Assembly (NCBI RefSeq): GCF_907165045.1
Contig: NZ_CAJRAU010000013.1
Span: 19,432-83,431 of the forward strand
DNA from: Dyadobacter linearis
GTDB taxonomy: Bacteria > Bacteroidota > Bacteroidia > Cytophagales > Spirosomataceae
DNA length: 64,000 nt
Reading direction: 5' to 3'
The position numbers and the translations under genes are program-made. Positions 1-8,517 of this stretch are shown here, piece after piece. A model generated the notes under the pieces. The model worked only from the letters and a program-made list of their open reading frames with translations, had not been told where the DNA came from and did not search any database. Positions within the stretch are counted from its first letter, which is position 1. Every line of letters begins with the position of its first letter.

Positions 1-1377
1 ATGATGCAACACCCAGCCTTTTGCACGATAAAAATTCTTCGCAGCCTCGGTGCCCGTTACTTCCAGCTGGCTGATGAAGTCAAGTAACGGCGCGTGCAGC
101 TCGGATAAGTTGGCACTTTCGACCATCCAGTAGTTCATCTGGGTATTGATATTTGTCGTAAAATTGCTGCTCCACGGCGGGCGGACCTGGTGGTTCCATA
201 TTCCCTGCAAATTGGCCGGGATACCGCCCGGGCGCGAACTGGAAATCAGCAAATATCTCCCAAACTGAAAATAAAGCGCCTCCAATGCAGGATCTTTTGC
301 ACCTTCTGTATAATCTTTCAGGCGCTCATCCATCGGCTTGTCGGCTGCCGGGTTTCCATTCAGGTTCAAACTAACGCGGTTGAAAAGCTTCTGGTAATCA
401 GTAATATGAGCTGATTTTAAAACGTCGTAATTTTTTGCGTTAGCAGACTGCAAATACTTTTCAACAAGCGCAACCTCATTTTTTCCTTCCTTATCCGGGC
501 ATTTATCAAATCCATTAAAACTCGTTGCCGCTGATAGTAGCAGCACTACCTCGCTCGCATTGCGAACGTGAACGCCCGCAGTATCGGTGGACACTTCCCC
601 GTCGGATTCTTTCACTCTTACCCGCAACTCAAAACGCATTCCCTTGCATTTCGAAGGATCGTTGTAAGTCACAGGTATTTCCATCGTCTGCATATAGTTC
701 GGGTCCGTGTGCGCGGGCGCCTGGCCTTTCATCGCGAGCTCGTCTTTGGCTATTACTACATTGTTGTAAACGAGCGGACTAATTGTAGATGCAGTAAAAT
801 TGAGCGCGCCTTTCTTACTGGTTTTGAGCTTCACAACCATGACCTGATCGGCTGCCGAAATGAATATCTCCCGACTGTAATCCACGCCGTCAACCGTGAA
901 AGTCGTAGTTGAAAGTGCATTCGAAATATCAAGTTCTCGCCGGTAGGCTGTGGGCGTTCCGGTCAGTTCCTGCCTGATCATCAGGTCGCCCAGCGGCTCA
1001 TAGGATTCTGTGAAAAGTCCCTGGATCTTCTTGGTAAGTTCCTCGGCAAGCTTGTAATCCTCATTTTCGAGCGCCTTCCTTACCTGCGGCAGGTATTGGT
1101 ATGCGTGCGGATTAGGATTGTTGTTTACCGGCCCGCCCGACCACAATGTCTCCTCATTTAGCTGGATCAGCTCTTCGTTCACCCGGCCAAATACCATCGC
1201 GCCGATCCGCCCGTTTCCGATCGGTAGCGCTTCGTTCCAATTGCGCGCGGGCTGTTTGTACCAGAGCTTCAAATCTTGCTGCGCGCTGGCTTGACTTATA
1301 TTGGCAAATGCAAAAAAGGCCACAATACCGACGATTAGAGGCACTTTGCATTTATTGAAAGGAAACAGTCTGATCAT
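1..1377 (-). CDS. Glycoside hydrolase family 95 (alpha-L-fucosidase type), N-terminal part, cut by window edge
   Basis: Reading from an ATG at 1377 there are 459 open codons that run off position 1, so the 3' part is missing. The first ~28 residues form a signal peptide ending near ASAQ, so the enzyme is exported. The start of the mature protein has the GH95 N-terminal signature WNEALPIGNGRIGAMVFG followed by NEETLWSGGP; further on NLQGIWN and NINTQMNYWMVE are also typical of the family, and the last visible residues are GWVLHH. GH95 members are usually about 750-800 residues and cleave alpha-1,2-linked fucose (some act on alpha-galactose) from plant or host glycans. It starts 37 bp after the stop of the UvrA-like gene on the same strand, so co-transcription is possible but has no obvious functional meaning. 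Substrate is not readable from sequence. Confidence 0.9.
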   Translation of the reverse strand, partial: MIRLFPFNKCKVPLIVGIVAFFAFANISQASAQQDLKLWYKQPARNWNEALPIGNGRIGAMVFGRVNEELIQLNEETLWSGGPVNNNPNPHAYQYLPQVRKALENEDYKLAEELTKKIQGLFTESYEPLGDLMIRQELTGTPTAYRRELDISNALSTTTFTVDGVDYSREIFISAADQVMVVKLKTSKKGALNFTASTISPLVYNNVVIAKDELAMKGQAPAHTDPNYMQTMEIPVTYNDPSKCKGMRFELRVRVKESDGEVSTDTAGVHVRNASEVVLLLSAATSFNGFDKCPDKEGKNEVALVEKYLQSANAKNYDVLKSAHITDYQKLFNRVSLNLNGNPAADKPMDERLKDYTEGAKDPALEALYFQFGRYLLISSSRPGGIPANLQGIWNHQVRPPWSSNFTTNINTQMNYWMVESANLSELHAPLLDFISQLEVTGTEAAKNFYRAKGWVLHH

Positions 1378-1414
1378 ATTCTGGTTATTGTTAAAATGAA
1401 ATAGTAAGCTTTTG

Positions 1415-3694
1415 TTAAAACTGCTGGTAGGTTTTTCCCGCATTGGCGCCTCTCAGATACTGACTTGTAATCGAACCTGTTGCATTCAGTAACTCCACTG
1501 GTGTGCCTTCAAATACCACTTTTCCACCTTTCGTCCCACCGTCTGGTCCCATATCTATGATCCAGTCCGCATTTTTGATCACGTCCAGATTATGTTCGAT
1601 CACGATCATCGTATTACCCGAGTCTACCAGCCGGTTCATAATAGATAGCAGATGCGAGATATCCGACATGTGCAAACCGGTAGTCGGTTCGTCCAGCACG
1701 TACACGCCGCTTTTTTTATGCAGCTCACTGGCCAGCTTGATCCGCTGGCACTCGCCGCCCGATAAAGTACTTAGTGGTTGTCCCAAAGTAAGATAATCCA
1801 GCCCGACGTCGCTCATCGCCTGCAATTTATTTCGGATATCTTTTTGTTTGAAATAATCAAGTGACTGCAAAACAGTAAGTTCCAAAACATCTGAGATAGA
1901 CTTCCCGTCGAGCTTATAAGCCAGTACTTCTTCCTTGAATCGCTTTCCTTCACAAACTTCACAAGGTGTTTTGATACCATCCAGAAATGCGAGATCGGTG
2001 TAAATGACGCCGAGTCCCTGGCAATTTTCACACGCGCCCTGTGAGTTGAAGCTGAAAAGCGACGCGCTAACCCCGTTTTCTTTGGCAAACGCTTTGCGCA
2101 CATCATCCATTACCCCTGTATAAGTAGCCGGGTTAGAACGCGTGGAAGTACCCACAGCCGACTGGTCGATAACGACCGCTTTGGGATGTTGTTTAAGAAA
2201 AACGTGGTTGATCAGCGAGCTTTTTCCCGAGCCTGCCACGCCGGTTACGACTGTAAGAACGCCCTCCGGAATATCCACACTCACATTGTGCAGGTTATTC
2301 ACATTCGCTTTAAGTACCGATAATTTACCAGAAGCTTTCCTGGAATTTTCCTTGATCGGCAGTGACTGTTTGATATGCCGGCCTGTGAGGGTATCCGCAT
2401 GGATCAGTTCGTCGAAAGTACCTTCAAAAACGATATTGCCACCATTACTACCCGCATGCGGGCCCACGTCGACAATATGATCGGCGACTTTGATCACGTC
2501 AGGATCGTGCTCCACCACGATAACCGTATTGCCTTTATCCCTGAGCTTACCCAGCAGCTCGTTCAGCCTGTGCACGTCGCGCGGGTGCAGCCCCACACTG
2601 GGCTCGTCGAATATGTACATCACGTCTATCAGACTGCTGCTCAAATGCTTGACCATTTTCACCCGCTGCGATTCACCGCCCGACAAGGTGCTCGTTTCGC
2701 GGTCGAGGCTCAGGTAGTCGAGGCCAATATCCACCAGGTGCTGCAACCTTTCGGACAACGTAGCCGCCATCGAGGCCGCAACCGGTTCTTTAATATCATT
2801 AATGATCGCAAGCAATTCGGAAACTTCCAGTGCCGACATTTCAGCAATATTCTTCCCTTTGATCTTGCAGCTCAGCGCAGCCTGGCTTAGCCGCGCCCCC
2901 TTGCAAGCCGGGCAGGGTTTCAATGCAATGTAAGGTGCTACCGCTTTCTGGGTGCGCTCGCTGAGGGTTTTGATATCCCTTTTAATGTAAGACCTTTCAA
3001 ATTTCTCAATAATACCCAGGTAACTCGCATTCATCGTGCCGCCGCCGACCTGCATCTTGAACTTCATATTTTTACCATAAAGCAGCAAATCCATCTCCTC
3101 TTCGGTAAAGTCCGACAGCTTTTTATCATTATCAAAAAAACCAGAACTCGCGTAGCTGCTTTTCTCCCAGGTAGCAAAAACCGGAACCTGTACAGCGCCT
3201 TCGTTCAGTGACTTATCCATATCAAGAAAAGTATCGGCCAAAACCCCCATTTTCCGCCCCAATCCATTGCATTCTATGCACATACCCTGCGGATCGTTGA
3301 AGGAAAATGCATTTGAACCGCCAATATGCGGCTCACCTATTCTTGAAAATAAAAGACGGAGCACGGGAGAAATGTCCGTGATCGTGCCCATGGTGGAATG
3401 CGAATTGCCTCCCAGCCTTCTTTGGTCGACTACGATCGCCATACTCAGATTTTCAATGGCGTCGGCATTTGGCTGGGCATATTTGGGGAGAAAATTCCGG
3501 ATAAACATACTGAAATTCTCGTTGAGCTGCCGCTGGGCCTCGGTCGCGATGGTATCGAAAACGATGGAAGATTTGCCGGAACCCGATACCCCTGTGAAGA
3601 TGGTGATCTTGCGCTTGGGAATCCTTAGTGATACGTTTTTGAGGTTATTCTCACGCGCGCCACGAATTTCGATGTACTCCTGAAATCTGTCCAT
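1415..3694 (-). CDS. uvrA: UvrA-like ABC ATPase (short form, class II/III UvrA)
   Basis: A 759-residue tandem ABC ATPase of the UvrA family. NBD1 has Walker A GVSGSGKSS near residue 35, signature LSGGESQR near 341 and Walker B FDEPSVGLHP near 364; NBD2 has Walker A GVAGSGKSS near 484, signature LSGGECQR near 643 and Walker B LDEPTTGLH near 665. Zinc-type CxxC pairs occur as CIEC (~136), CPAC (~263), CENC (~554) and CEVC (~580). Canonical UvrA is about 940 residues; the missing length corresponds to the UvrB-binding insert of NBD1. Such short UvrA paralogues are linked to tolerance of DNA-intercalating compounds rather than to standard excision repair (family knowledge). Divergent from chaA, with about 205 bp between them. 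Confidence 0.92.
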   Translation of the reverse strand: MDRFQEYIEIRGARENNLKNVSLRIPKRKITIFTGVSGSGKSSIVFDTIATEAQRQLNENFSMFIRNFLPKYAQPNADAIENLSMAIVVDQRRLGGNSHSTMGTITDISPVLRLLFSRIGEPHIGGSNAFSFNDPQGMCIECNGLGRKMGVLADTFLDMDKSLNEGAVQVPVFATWEKSSYASSGFFDNDKKLSDFTEEEMDLLLYGKNMKFKMQVGGGTMNASYLGIIEKFERSYIKRDIKTLSERTQKAVAPYIALKPCPACKGARLSQAALSCKIKGKNIAEMSALEVSELLAIINDIKEPVAASMAATLSERLQHLVDIGLDYLSLDRETSTLSGGESQRVKMVKHLSSSLIDVMYIFDEPSVGLHPRDVHRLNELLGKLRDKGNTVIVVEHDPDVIKVADHIVDVGPHAGSNGGNIVFEGTFDELIHADTLTGRHIKQSLPIKENSRKASGKLSVLKANVNNLHNVSVDIPEGVLTVVTGVAGSGKSSLINHVFLKQHPKAVVIDQSAVGTSTRSNPATYTGVMDDVRKAFAKENGVSASLFSFNSQGACENCQGLGVIYTDLAFLDGIKTPCEVCEGKRFKEEVLAYKLDGKSISDVLELTVLQSLDYFKQKDIRNKLQAMSDVGLDYLTLGQPLSTLSGGECQRIKLASELHKKSGVYVLDEPTTGLHMSDISHLLSIMNRLVDSGNTMIVIEHNLDVIKNADWIIDMGPDGGTKGGKVVFEGTPVELLNATGSITSQYLRGANAGKTYQQF

Positions 3695-3899
3695 TTAAAT
3701 GACTGGTTGGTGGTCGATAAATACTTGCAGACTGAAAAGGAAAGCCGGTGCCAAACTTCCTGAAAAATTTTCAAAATGATAGTTATCGGCTCAAATAGTG
3801 GGAAAATAAAAATTAAAAAAACTGATAAAAGCTGGAATCCGTAGCCCGGAAATTGCTGTTGCCTTAAAAACGTTAGTAAAAAATTCGTTCAACACATCT

Positions 3900-4985
3900 A
3901 TGAAATTAAGATTTTCCCAGCCAATCTGGTCACTACTGAGTCCGCTCATCGCGTGGGTTCTTTACTACCTGAATAAAGTTCTCCAAATCGGCGGCGCATA
4001 CAATTTCCTCCTCGCCGCCGCACTGATCTCGGTTGTTCTGGCCGCTGTACATCACGCCGAAGTAATCGCCCACCGGGTGGGCGAGCCGGCCGGGACATTG
4101 GTACTCGCCGTCGCAATCACCATTATAGAAGTCGCATTGATCGTTTCCCTGATGCTCTCAGGCGGAGCGGAAACTGCTGCGCTGGCACGCGACACTGTTT
4201 TTGCGGCTATCATGATCATTCTAACGGGAATCATCGGTTTGTGCCTGCTCGTGGGCGGCGTCAAATATCAGGAACAGAAGTTCGGCAGGTTCGGCGTAAG
4301 TGCTGCATTGGTCACCCTTACTGCCATTTCAATCCTTACACTGGTATTGCCCAACTACACCACCAGCGTACCTGGACCGCTTTACAATACCAGTCAGCTC
4401 ATATTTGTGGCAGTGATTTCACTCGTTCTTTACGGCACATTTGTGATGGTGCAAACAATCACGCACCGCGCCTATTTCCTTCCCGAGGACAGTATTCCTA
4501 CGAACGAACTGGGCGTAGAGCCGCCTGCCAATAAGGATGCGATTTTGAGTACGCTACTATTGCTCGTTTGCCTGGTGGCGGTAGTGTTACTTGCAAAAAT
4601 GCTGGCCCCTGCCATTGAGAAGGGAGTAATCGATCTTGGTGCGCCGGAGTCACTTGTAGGTGTGATCGTGGCAGCTGTGATCCTATTGCCGGAAGGAACC
4701 GCGGCGGTTCGCGCTGCGCGGAAGAATAAGTTGCAGATCAGTCTAAATCTTGCATTGGGCTCTGCATTGGCCAGCATCGGTCTCACGATTCCGGTAGTAG
4801 CCATGGTTTCGATTTTTACGGGACTAAATATCACCCTCGGCATCGACACGAAATCGACATTGCTCCTGATCTTATCGCTTTTCACGGTGGTATTATCTTT
4901 TGGAACCGGCCGGACGACCATTATGCAGGGCGTTGTTTTGCTCGTACTGTTCGCCGTGTATCTGTTTACCACGATTGTTCCATAG
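3900..4985 (+). CDS. chaA: Calcium/proton (sodium/proton) antiporter, ChaA type
   Basis: A 361-residue polytopic inner-membrane protein with about 11 hydrophobic segments. It carries the two inverted alpha-repeat motifs of the CaCA superfamily: GEPAGTLVLAVAITIIE near residues 61-77 and LLPEGTAAVRAARKNKLQIS near 261, followed by SLNLALGSALASIG. ChaA proteins exchange cytosolic Ca2+ or Na+ for external protons and protect at alkaline pH. Length fits the E. coli protein (366 residues). It is a single gene: the next gene starts 146 bp downstream and no partner is visible. Confidence 0.93.
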   Translation: MKLRFSQPIWSLLSPLIAWVLYYLNKVLQIGGAYNFLLAAALISVVLAAVHHAEVIAHRVGEPAGTLVLAVAITIIEVALIVSLMLSGGAETAALARDTVFAAIMIILTGIIGLCLLVGGVKYQEQKFGRFGVSAALVTLTAISILTLVLPNYTTSVPGPLYNTSQLIFVAVISLVLYGTFVMVQTITHRAYFLPEDSIPTNELGVEPPANKDAILSTLLLLVCLVAVVLLAKMLAPAIEKGVIDLGAPESLVGVIVAAVILLPEGTAAVRAARKNKLQISLNLALGSALASIGLTIPVVAMVSIFTGLNITLGIDTKSTLLLILSLFTVVLSFGTGRTTIMQGVVLLVLFAVYLFTTIVP

Positions 4986-5046
4986 CAGCAAATTTTCGTT
5001 AAGCAGCTACTTTACAGCCATTTACAAATTAAAATAGATTCACAAA

Positions 5047-5080
5047 TTGAGCTTTCTCGGGAAAAGCATTTTTAATTTTG
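5047..5080 (+). promoter_or_regulatory. Possible Bacteroidota-type promoter for the DUF932-like gene
   Basis: A TTG at 5047-5049 and TAATTTTG at 5073-5080, which fits the TAnnTTTG consensus, lie upstream of the ATG at 5132. The 23-bp spacing is slightly longer than the usual 19-21 bp, so this is only a candidate. A perfect 12-bp palindrome (tgtaaatttaca) follows at about 5098-5109. Confidence 0.3.
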
Positions 5081-5131
5081 AAATTCATTTTTATACCTGT
5101 AAATTTACAACTGTAAAAATAAAAGTAGAAA

Positions 5132-6109
5132 ATGACTTACATCAGCGCACAGCCTCTCTTCTCAGATCAATGGGATGATATATGTTACCCGGTCAATCCG
5201 GTGTGGCTTTCAGACCTGTTGCCTGAATATGATATTATGGCTACTGATCGACAGCAGCTGGTTGTAGGTGAGCCGGTGGGTGGTCGGAAAACGATATTCG
5301 GCATTCAGAGCGCCGACTATACGATCGTTCCCAATATTCTGATCCGCGAAGTGGTCGACAAGCTTTTTGGTAACAGGTATAGTGTCGAAATCAAGCATAC
5401 GAAAACGGGTGAGTTCAGTATCAATATCATTCTGCCCGGCGAACTTTCAATAGGAAAGGAAAAATTGCAAAGGAGTCTGATTTTGACAAACAGCTATAAT
5501 GGTAAAACCCCGTTCAGCGTGCAGGGACAGACTTTTACGGCGATGTTCAATCAGGATCTGACACCGGCAAGCAGCTTATACAGAGACATTTGCAAAAATG
5601 GACTGATGGGCTGGGCCGATTCTTTTGGCGAGCTGCCCGCCTACCAGGACTGGCTTTTGAAACCCCACACAAAGGATAAGAAGAAGCCTGCGAATGCAAA
5701 GAATGCACAGCCGAAAGACGCGCAAAAGAATCAGGAAGTCCGGAAAATGCATCATGCCAAGCAAACGCCCGAGCTTTTTCAGAAGCAGTTGTACGATTTG
5801 CTGTCGAAACAGATCAGGCCGGAAACGACTTTAACAGCAACCATTTACGAACATTTTCAACAAAAAACCGTAGGCAGAACGGATGAGAATTTGTTCAAAA
5901 AATTGCCGATACCCGTGCAGCTGGCCAAGCAGGCGCATGAAAGGTTGAGGCTTGAAGAACGGATGTTGGGCACGGATACTTCCTACTGGCTCATCTATAA
6001 TGCAGTGAATTACGCATTGTTCAACGCCCGCAGCAGCCTGACGCTGAATGACCGTTACAAGCTGGACGAGAAGGTTTTTCATCAGCTGGCTACCAGCTAT
6101 TTTGCTTAA
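5132..6109 (+). CDS. DUF932-like (phage/plasmid-related) protein
   Basis: A 325-residue soluble protein without signal peptide. The segment LTNSYNGKTPFSVQG near residue 121, the following CKNGLMGWAD near 150 and the tail with YWLIYNAVNYALFN near 285 resemble the DUF932/TIGR03299 family, where a shared LxNSYDGS core, an RxxCxNGL motif and an AVT/AVN helix recur. DUF932 proteins are common on phages, plasmids and integrative elements; their molecular role is not established. A lysine-rich, low-complexity linker (residues ~175-205) splits the protein. Followed 62 bp later by a 113-residue protein and then a Rnk-like protein on the same strand, so the three may be one transcription unit. No integrase or phage gene is visible nearby. 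Family assignment is from motif memory and should be taken as probable. Confidence 0.6.
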   Translation: MTYISAQPLFSDQWDDICYPVNPVWLSDLLPEYDIMATDRQQLVVGEPVGGRKTIFGIQSADYTIVPNILIREVVDKLFGNRYSVEIKHTKTGEFSINIILPGELSIGKEKLQRSLILTNSYNGKTPFSVQGQTFTAMFNQDLTPASSLYRDICKNGLMGWADSFGELPAYQDWLLKPHTKDKKKPANAKNAQPKDAQKNQEVRKMHHAKQTPELFQKQLYDLLSKQIRPETTLTATIYEHFQQKTVGRTDENLFKKLPIPVQLAKQAHERLRLEERMLGTDTSYWLIYNAVNYALFNARSSLTLNDRYKLDEKVFHQLATSYFA

Positions 6110-6171
6110 AATCAAAATATTAGTTAGTTAAAAGACACAGACTAGATTCATCAACATAAATCTGATTTCCG

Positions 6172-6513
6172 ATGCATTCAACACCTATATCCAAGGGCTT
6201 GGCTACGATTGTTAAAGCATTGTCCAAAGTCGACGACGTGTTCAGGAACAAGCAAATTTCTAGCGCAGACGCGGATAATAGCATTGGTAAGCAGTCGGAT
6301 CTCCCGGTATATGCGCATTTTATCCAGGAAAATATGACCATTCTCGGACAAACGCCGGGTCAGCAGTTGAGGCAGTCTGTCACGCTTAATGAACTGACCA
6401 AGAGGCGGTTCCTGAACATATTGAACCGCGTCGCAAAAGGACAGGAAGGTGTCTCACGTCAGGAAAGGCTCTTCGTACAGCAAGTCTGGTCGGCAATAGG
6501 CTCCATTCATTAA
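6172..6513 (+). CDS. Small hypothetical protein, follows the DUF932-like gene
   Basis: A 113-residue protein with no signal peptide or membrane segment that I can see. It starts with MHSTPISKGLATIVKAL and is mostly helical in appearance, ending with a basic stretch (NELTKRRFLNILNRVAKGQE) and VQQVWSAIGSIH. I do not recognise a family. Position (62 bp after the DUF932-like stop, same strand, ending just before a candidate terminator) suggests it belongs with that gene. Codon use looks like its neighbours, which supports it being real. Confidence 0.6.
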   Translation: MHSTPISKGLATIVKALSKVDDVFRNKQISSADADNSIGKQSDLPVYAHFIQENMTILGQTPGQQLRQSVTLNELTKRRFLNILNRVAKGQEGVSRQERLFVQQVWSAIGSIH

Positions 6514-6548
6514 TTCTAATAACTCTTCTCGTTTACCTACCCTGCCCG

Positions 6549-6581
6549 CCCGGACGCGAGCCGGGGAATTTTTTGTTTTTT
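6549..6581 (+). terminator. Candidate rho-independent terminator
   Basis: A short GC stem CCCGG/CCGGG (6549-6553 with 6561-6565, 7-nt loop) is followed by AA and a T-rich tract interrupted by one G. It lies between the 113-residue gene and the Rnk-like gene. The stem is only 5 bp, so termination may be partial. Confidence 0.45.
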
Positions 6582-6595
6582 AAACAGTCAAAATC

Positions 6596-6988
6596 ATGAA
6601 TAATAATCAGAAAAACCACGTCATACTTTGTGAAGAAGATTTCCGGATGCTGAAACAGTTCGCCGAAAATTTTTCGGGGACCAATGTCAATGAAATGTCT
6701 CTATCCTACGAGCTCAACCGGGCTATTGTAGTAGAAAACGATGAGCTGCCCGCCAAAAGCATCCGGCTGAATTCGCAGGTGACTGTGAAGGAACTGGTGA
6801 CGAACAAGGTGATGGAATTCTCCATCGTCATGCCGGCTTACGCGGATATCCGGCAAAAGAAAATATCTGTGCTGACACCCATGGGTGCTGCGCTGATCGG
6901 GCTTTGCGAGGGAGAAACTGTGGAGTGGAAAATGCCCGCCGGGCTGAAAAGGTTTAAAGTACTGGATGTGATACAGAGTGCCGTGTGA
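6596..6988 (+). CDS. Rnk / GreA-C-terminal-domain-like RNA polymerase-binding protein
   Basis: A 130-residue protein resembling Rnk (regulator of nucleoside diphosphate kinase): an N-terminal helical region starting with the ILCEEDFRMLKQF pattern, then a GreA/B C-terminal-like FKBP-fold beta domain. The signature region is VMEFSIVMPAYADIRQKKIS, then the typical LTPMGAALIGLCEGETVEW and MPAGLKRFKVLDV. Rnk binds RNA polymerase near the secondary channel but lacks the long coiled coil needed for transcript cleavage (family knowledge). Bacteroidota usually carry several such GreA-like proteins. It is followed by a 41-residue membrane peptide and a DedA protein. Confidence 0.85.
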   Translation: MNNNQKNHVILCEEDFRMLKQFAENFSGTNVNEMSLSYELNRAIVVENDELPAKSIRLNSQVTVKELVTNKVMEFSIVMPAYADIRQKKISVLTPMGAALIGLCEGETVEWKMPAGLKRFKVLDVIQSAV

Positions 6989-7030
6989 GGCCGGGAGCCT
7001 CAGGGATTATTTAAACTAAACTACAAACCA

Positions 7031-7156
7031 ATGGAAACCGTGGTAACAGAAAGTGACAAAGATAGACGCCGGAATAACTTGCTCTTCGTGATGCTTTGTG
7101 CCCTGGCGCTGATTTCAGTTTACATTGTATTCTGCGTATTGACAATTGCCTTATAA
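7031..7156 (+). CDS. Small single-pass membrane protein (41 residues)
   Basis: ATG at 7031 opens 41 codons ending at TAA 7154-7156. The peptide has a charged N-terminus (METVVTESDKDRRRNN) and one hydrophobic helix LLFVMLCALALISVYIVFC, so it would be inserted in the inner membrane with the N-terminus inside. It sits 42 bp after the Rnk-like gene and 8 bp before the DedA start, on the same strand. Too short for standard gene callers; the position and the clean TM topology are the support. Function unknown. Confidence 0.55.
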   Translation: METVVTESDKDRRRNNLLFVMLCALALISVYIVFCVLTIAL

Positions 7157-7164
7157 TCAATCAA

Positions 7165-7818
7165 ATGGAATTATTAAATCAAATAGCGGACATTTTCCTG
7201 CACCTGGACCAGCATCTCGGCCGGATCATTGAAGATTATGGCGCGTTAACGTACCTGGTCCTGTTTCTCATCATTTTTATTGAAACCGGTGTAGTGGTAA
7301 TGCCCTTCCTGCCAGGTGATTCGCTGCTTTTCGCGGCTGGTATGATGGCCGCGAAGTATTCGGAGTCGCTCAATATCTGGCTGATCATCGGCTTGTTGTT
7401 GATTGCTGCAATACTGGGCGATACCTGTAATTACCTGTTGGGAAAACGTTTCGGCACGCAGGCGCTCCGGACGAAGCTGTTTGGCAGGCCGGTGATCAAG
7501 CCGGAGCACGTAGCTCATACGCATAGCTTTTATGAAAAATACGGTCCGTCGACGATCGTGATCGCAAGATTTGTGCCTATTGTACGCACCTTGGCCCCAT
7601 TTGTTGCGGGAATAGCTGTGATGGATTATCGTGTTTTCTTCAAATACAATGTGATTGGCGGAATGCTTTGGGTGATCGGACTTACGGTAGCAGGTTACTT
7701 TTTAGGCAGTATTCCGCTTGTGCGGGACAATTTCGAGAAAGTGATCATGGGCATTATCCTTATGTCTGTATTGCCGATCATCTGGCAATTTTTCAGAAAA
7801 AATCTTAGCCCGGCATAA
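7165..7818 (+). CDS. DedA family (VTT domain) membrane protein
   Basis: A 217-residue protein from ATG 7165; a start further upstream (7096) would overlap the 41-residue ORF and add a non-homologous leader, so 7165 is preferred. DedA hallmarks: ETGVVVMPFLPGDSLLFAAG near residue 40, ILGDTCNYLLGKRFG, FYEKYGPSTIVIARFVPIVRT near 120-140 and the GGMLWV segment. DedA proteins act as lipid (undecaprenyl phosphate or phosphatidyl) flippases or are needed for membrane-potential homeostasis. The conserved acidic residue in the reentrant helix and the RFxPxxRT arginines are present. A strong terminator follows. Confidence 0.92.
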   Translation: MELLNQIADIFLHLDQHLGRIIEDYGALTYLVLFLIIFIETGVVVMPFLPGDSLLFAAGMMAAKYSESLNIWLIIGLLLIAAILGDTCNYLLGKRFGTQALRTKLFGRPVIKPEHVAHTHSFYEKYGPSTIVIARFVPIVRTLAPFVAGIAVMDYRVFFKYNVIGGMLWVIGLTVAGYFLGSIPLVRDNFEKVIMGIILMSVLPIIWQFFRKNLSPA

Positions 7819-7846
7819 ACAGATTTTTCTTATAAACCCTTACCCG

Positions 7847-7887
7847 ACATCTGGTTCCGCTTTTGGACACCAGATGTTTTTTTGTTT
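7847..7887 (+). terminator. Rho-independent terminator after the DedA gene
   Basis: Perfect 9-bp inverted repeat acatctggt/accagatgt (7847-7855 with 7869-7877) with a 13-nt loop, followed directly by a run of seven to eight T. It closes the Rnk-DedA unit. Confidence 0.8.
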
Positions 7888-7943
7888 AACCCGGACATTT
7901 CGGCTTTATTCGATTACCTTATGCATTTAAAATCCGGACGCAG

Positions 7944-8501
7944 ATGAAAAGATGGACCCTATTTTTTCTGGTATTTACCGCTTTCACGCAAGGTTGCGGT
8001 TACAAGGAAAAGGAGCAAAAGCTGGCACAGCGGGAAGCGCAGATCGCCAGCACAGAACAAAAACTGATGGAATGGCAACAGCAGCTGACGCTGCTCGAAA
8101 AAGAACTGCTTGAAAAAAAGAAAAAGCAGCAGCAAGACTCTACCGTTACGACGGATTCCATCCAGGCACAGGCTATTACGGGCAAATGGGTCGTGAAAAT
8201 GCGATGCACCGAAACCAGTTGCAGCGGCTCGGCAATAGGCGATTCCAAGACGGAAACCTGGGAAATTTCTTACCAAAACAATGCATTGGTCGTAAATGCT
8301 TTCACCGGCAGCGAACTCTCCCGCATCTACAACGGTTCTTTCTCCCAAATGAGGCTGGAAGCTTCAAATGGTCAGCCGGGCTCAGAATCGGTGATGCGCG
8401 TGCGGCTGGAATTAAAAGACAAAAAGCTGGAAGGGACCCGCGAAGTGGATCGCACCGATTGCAAGATCCGCTATTCCCTGACTGCTGAAAGGCAGAAATG
8501 A
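7944..8501 (+). CDS. Lipoprotein with coiled coil and C-terminal beta domain, unknown function
   Basis: A 185-residue SpII lipoprotein: hydrophobic signal to residue 17, then the lipobox TQGC with the lipidated Cys at position 18. Residues ~22-65 are a charged coiled coil (EKEQKLAQREAQIASTEQKL and following heptads, then a Lys/Gln-rich stretch). After a linker, residues ~78-185 look like a beta-rich domain with ITGKWVVKMRC and a Cys pair (CTETSC). It ends 16 bp before the Kef-type antiporter start, so the two are probably co-transcribed; a link in function is only inferred. No family recognised. Confidence 0.75.
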   Translation: MKRWTLFFLVFTAFTQGCGYKEKEQKLAQREAQIASTEQKLMEWQQQLTLLEKELLEKKKKQQQDSTVTTDSIQAQAITGKWVVKMRCTETSCSGSAIGDSKTETWEISYQNNALVVNAFTGSELSRIYNGSFSQMRLEASNGQPGSESVMRVRLELKDKKLEGTREVDRTDCKIRYSLTAERQK

Positions 8502-8517
8502 ATCTAAACATGTGCGT

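Noticed and set aside
568..912. Plus-strand ORF of 114 codons over the GH95 gene
   Set aside because: Antisense shadow of the GH95 reading frame; composition rich in Arg/His and no domain.
2375..2890. Plus-strand ORF of 171 codons in the UvrA-like gene
   Set aside because: Reverse-strand shadow of a well-supported ATPase frame; no family features.
7096..7164. Upstream start for the DedA gene
   Set aside because: Overlaps the 41-residue ORF and adds residues not found in the family; ATG 7165 preferred.
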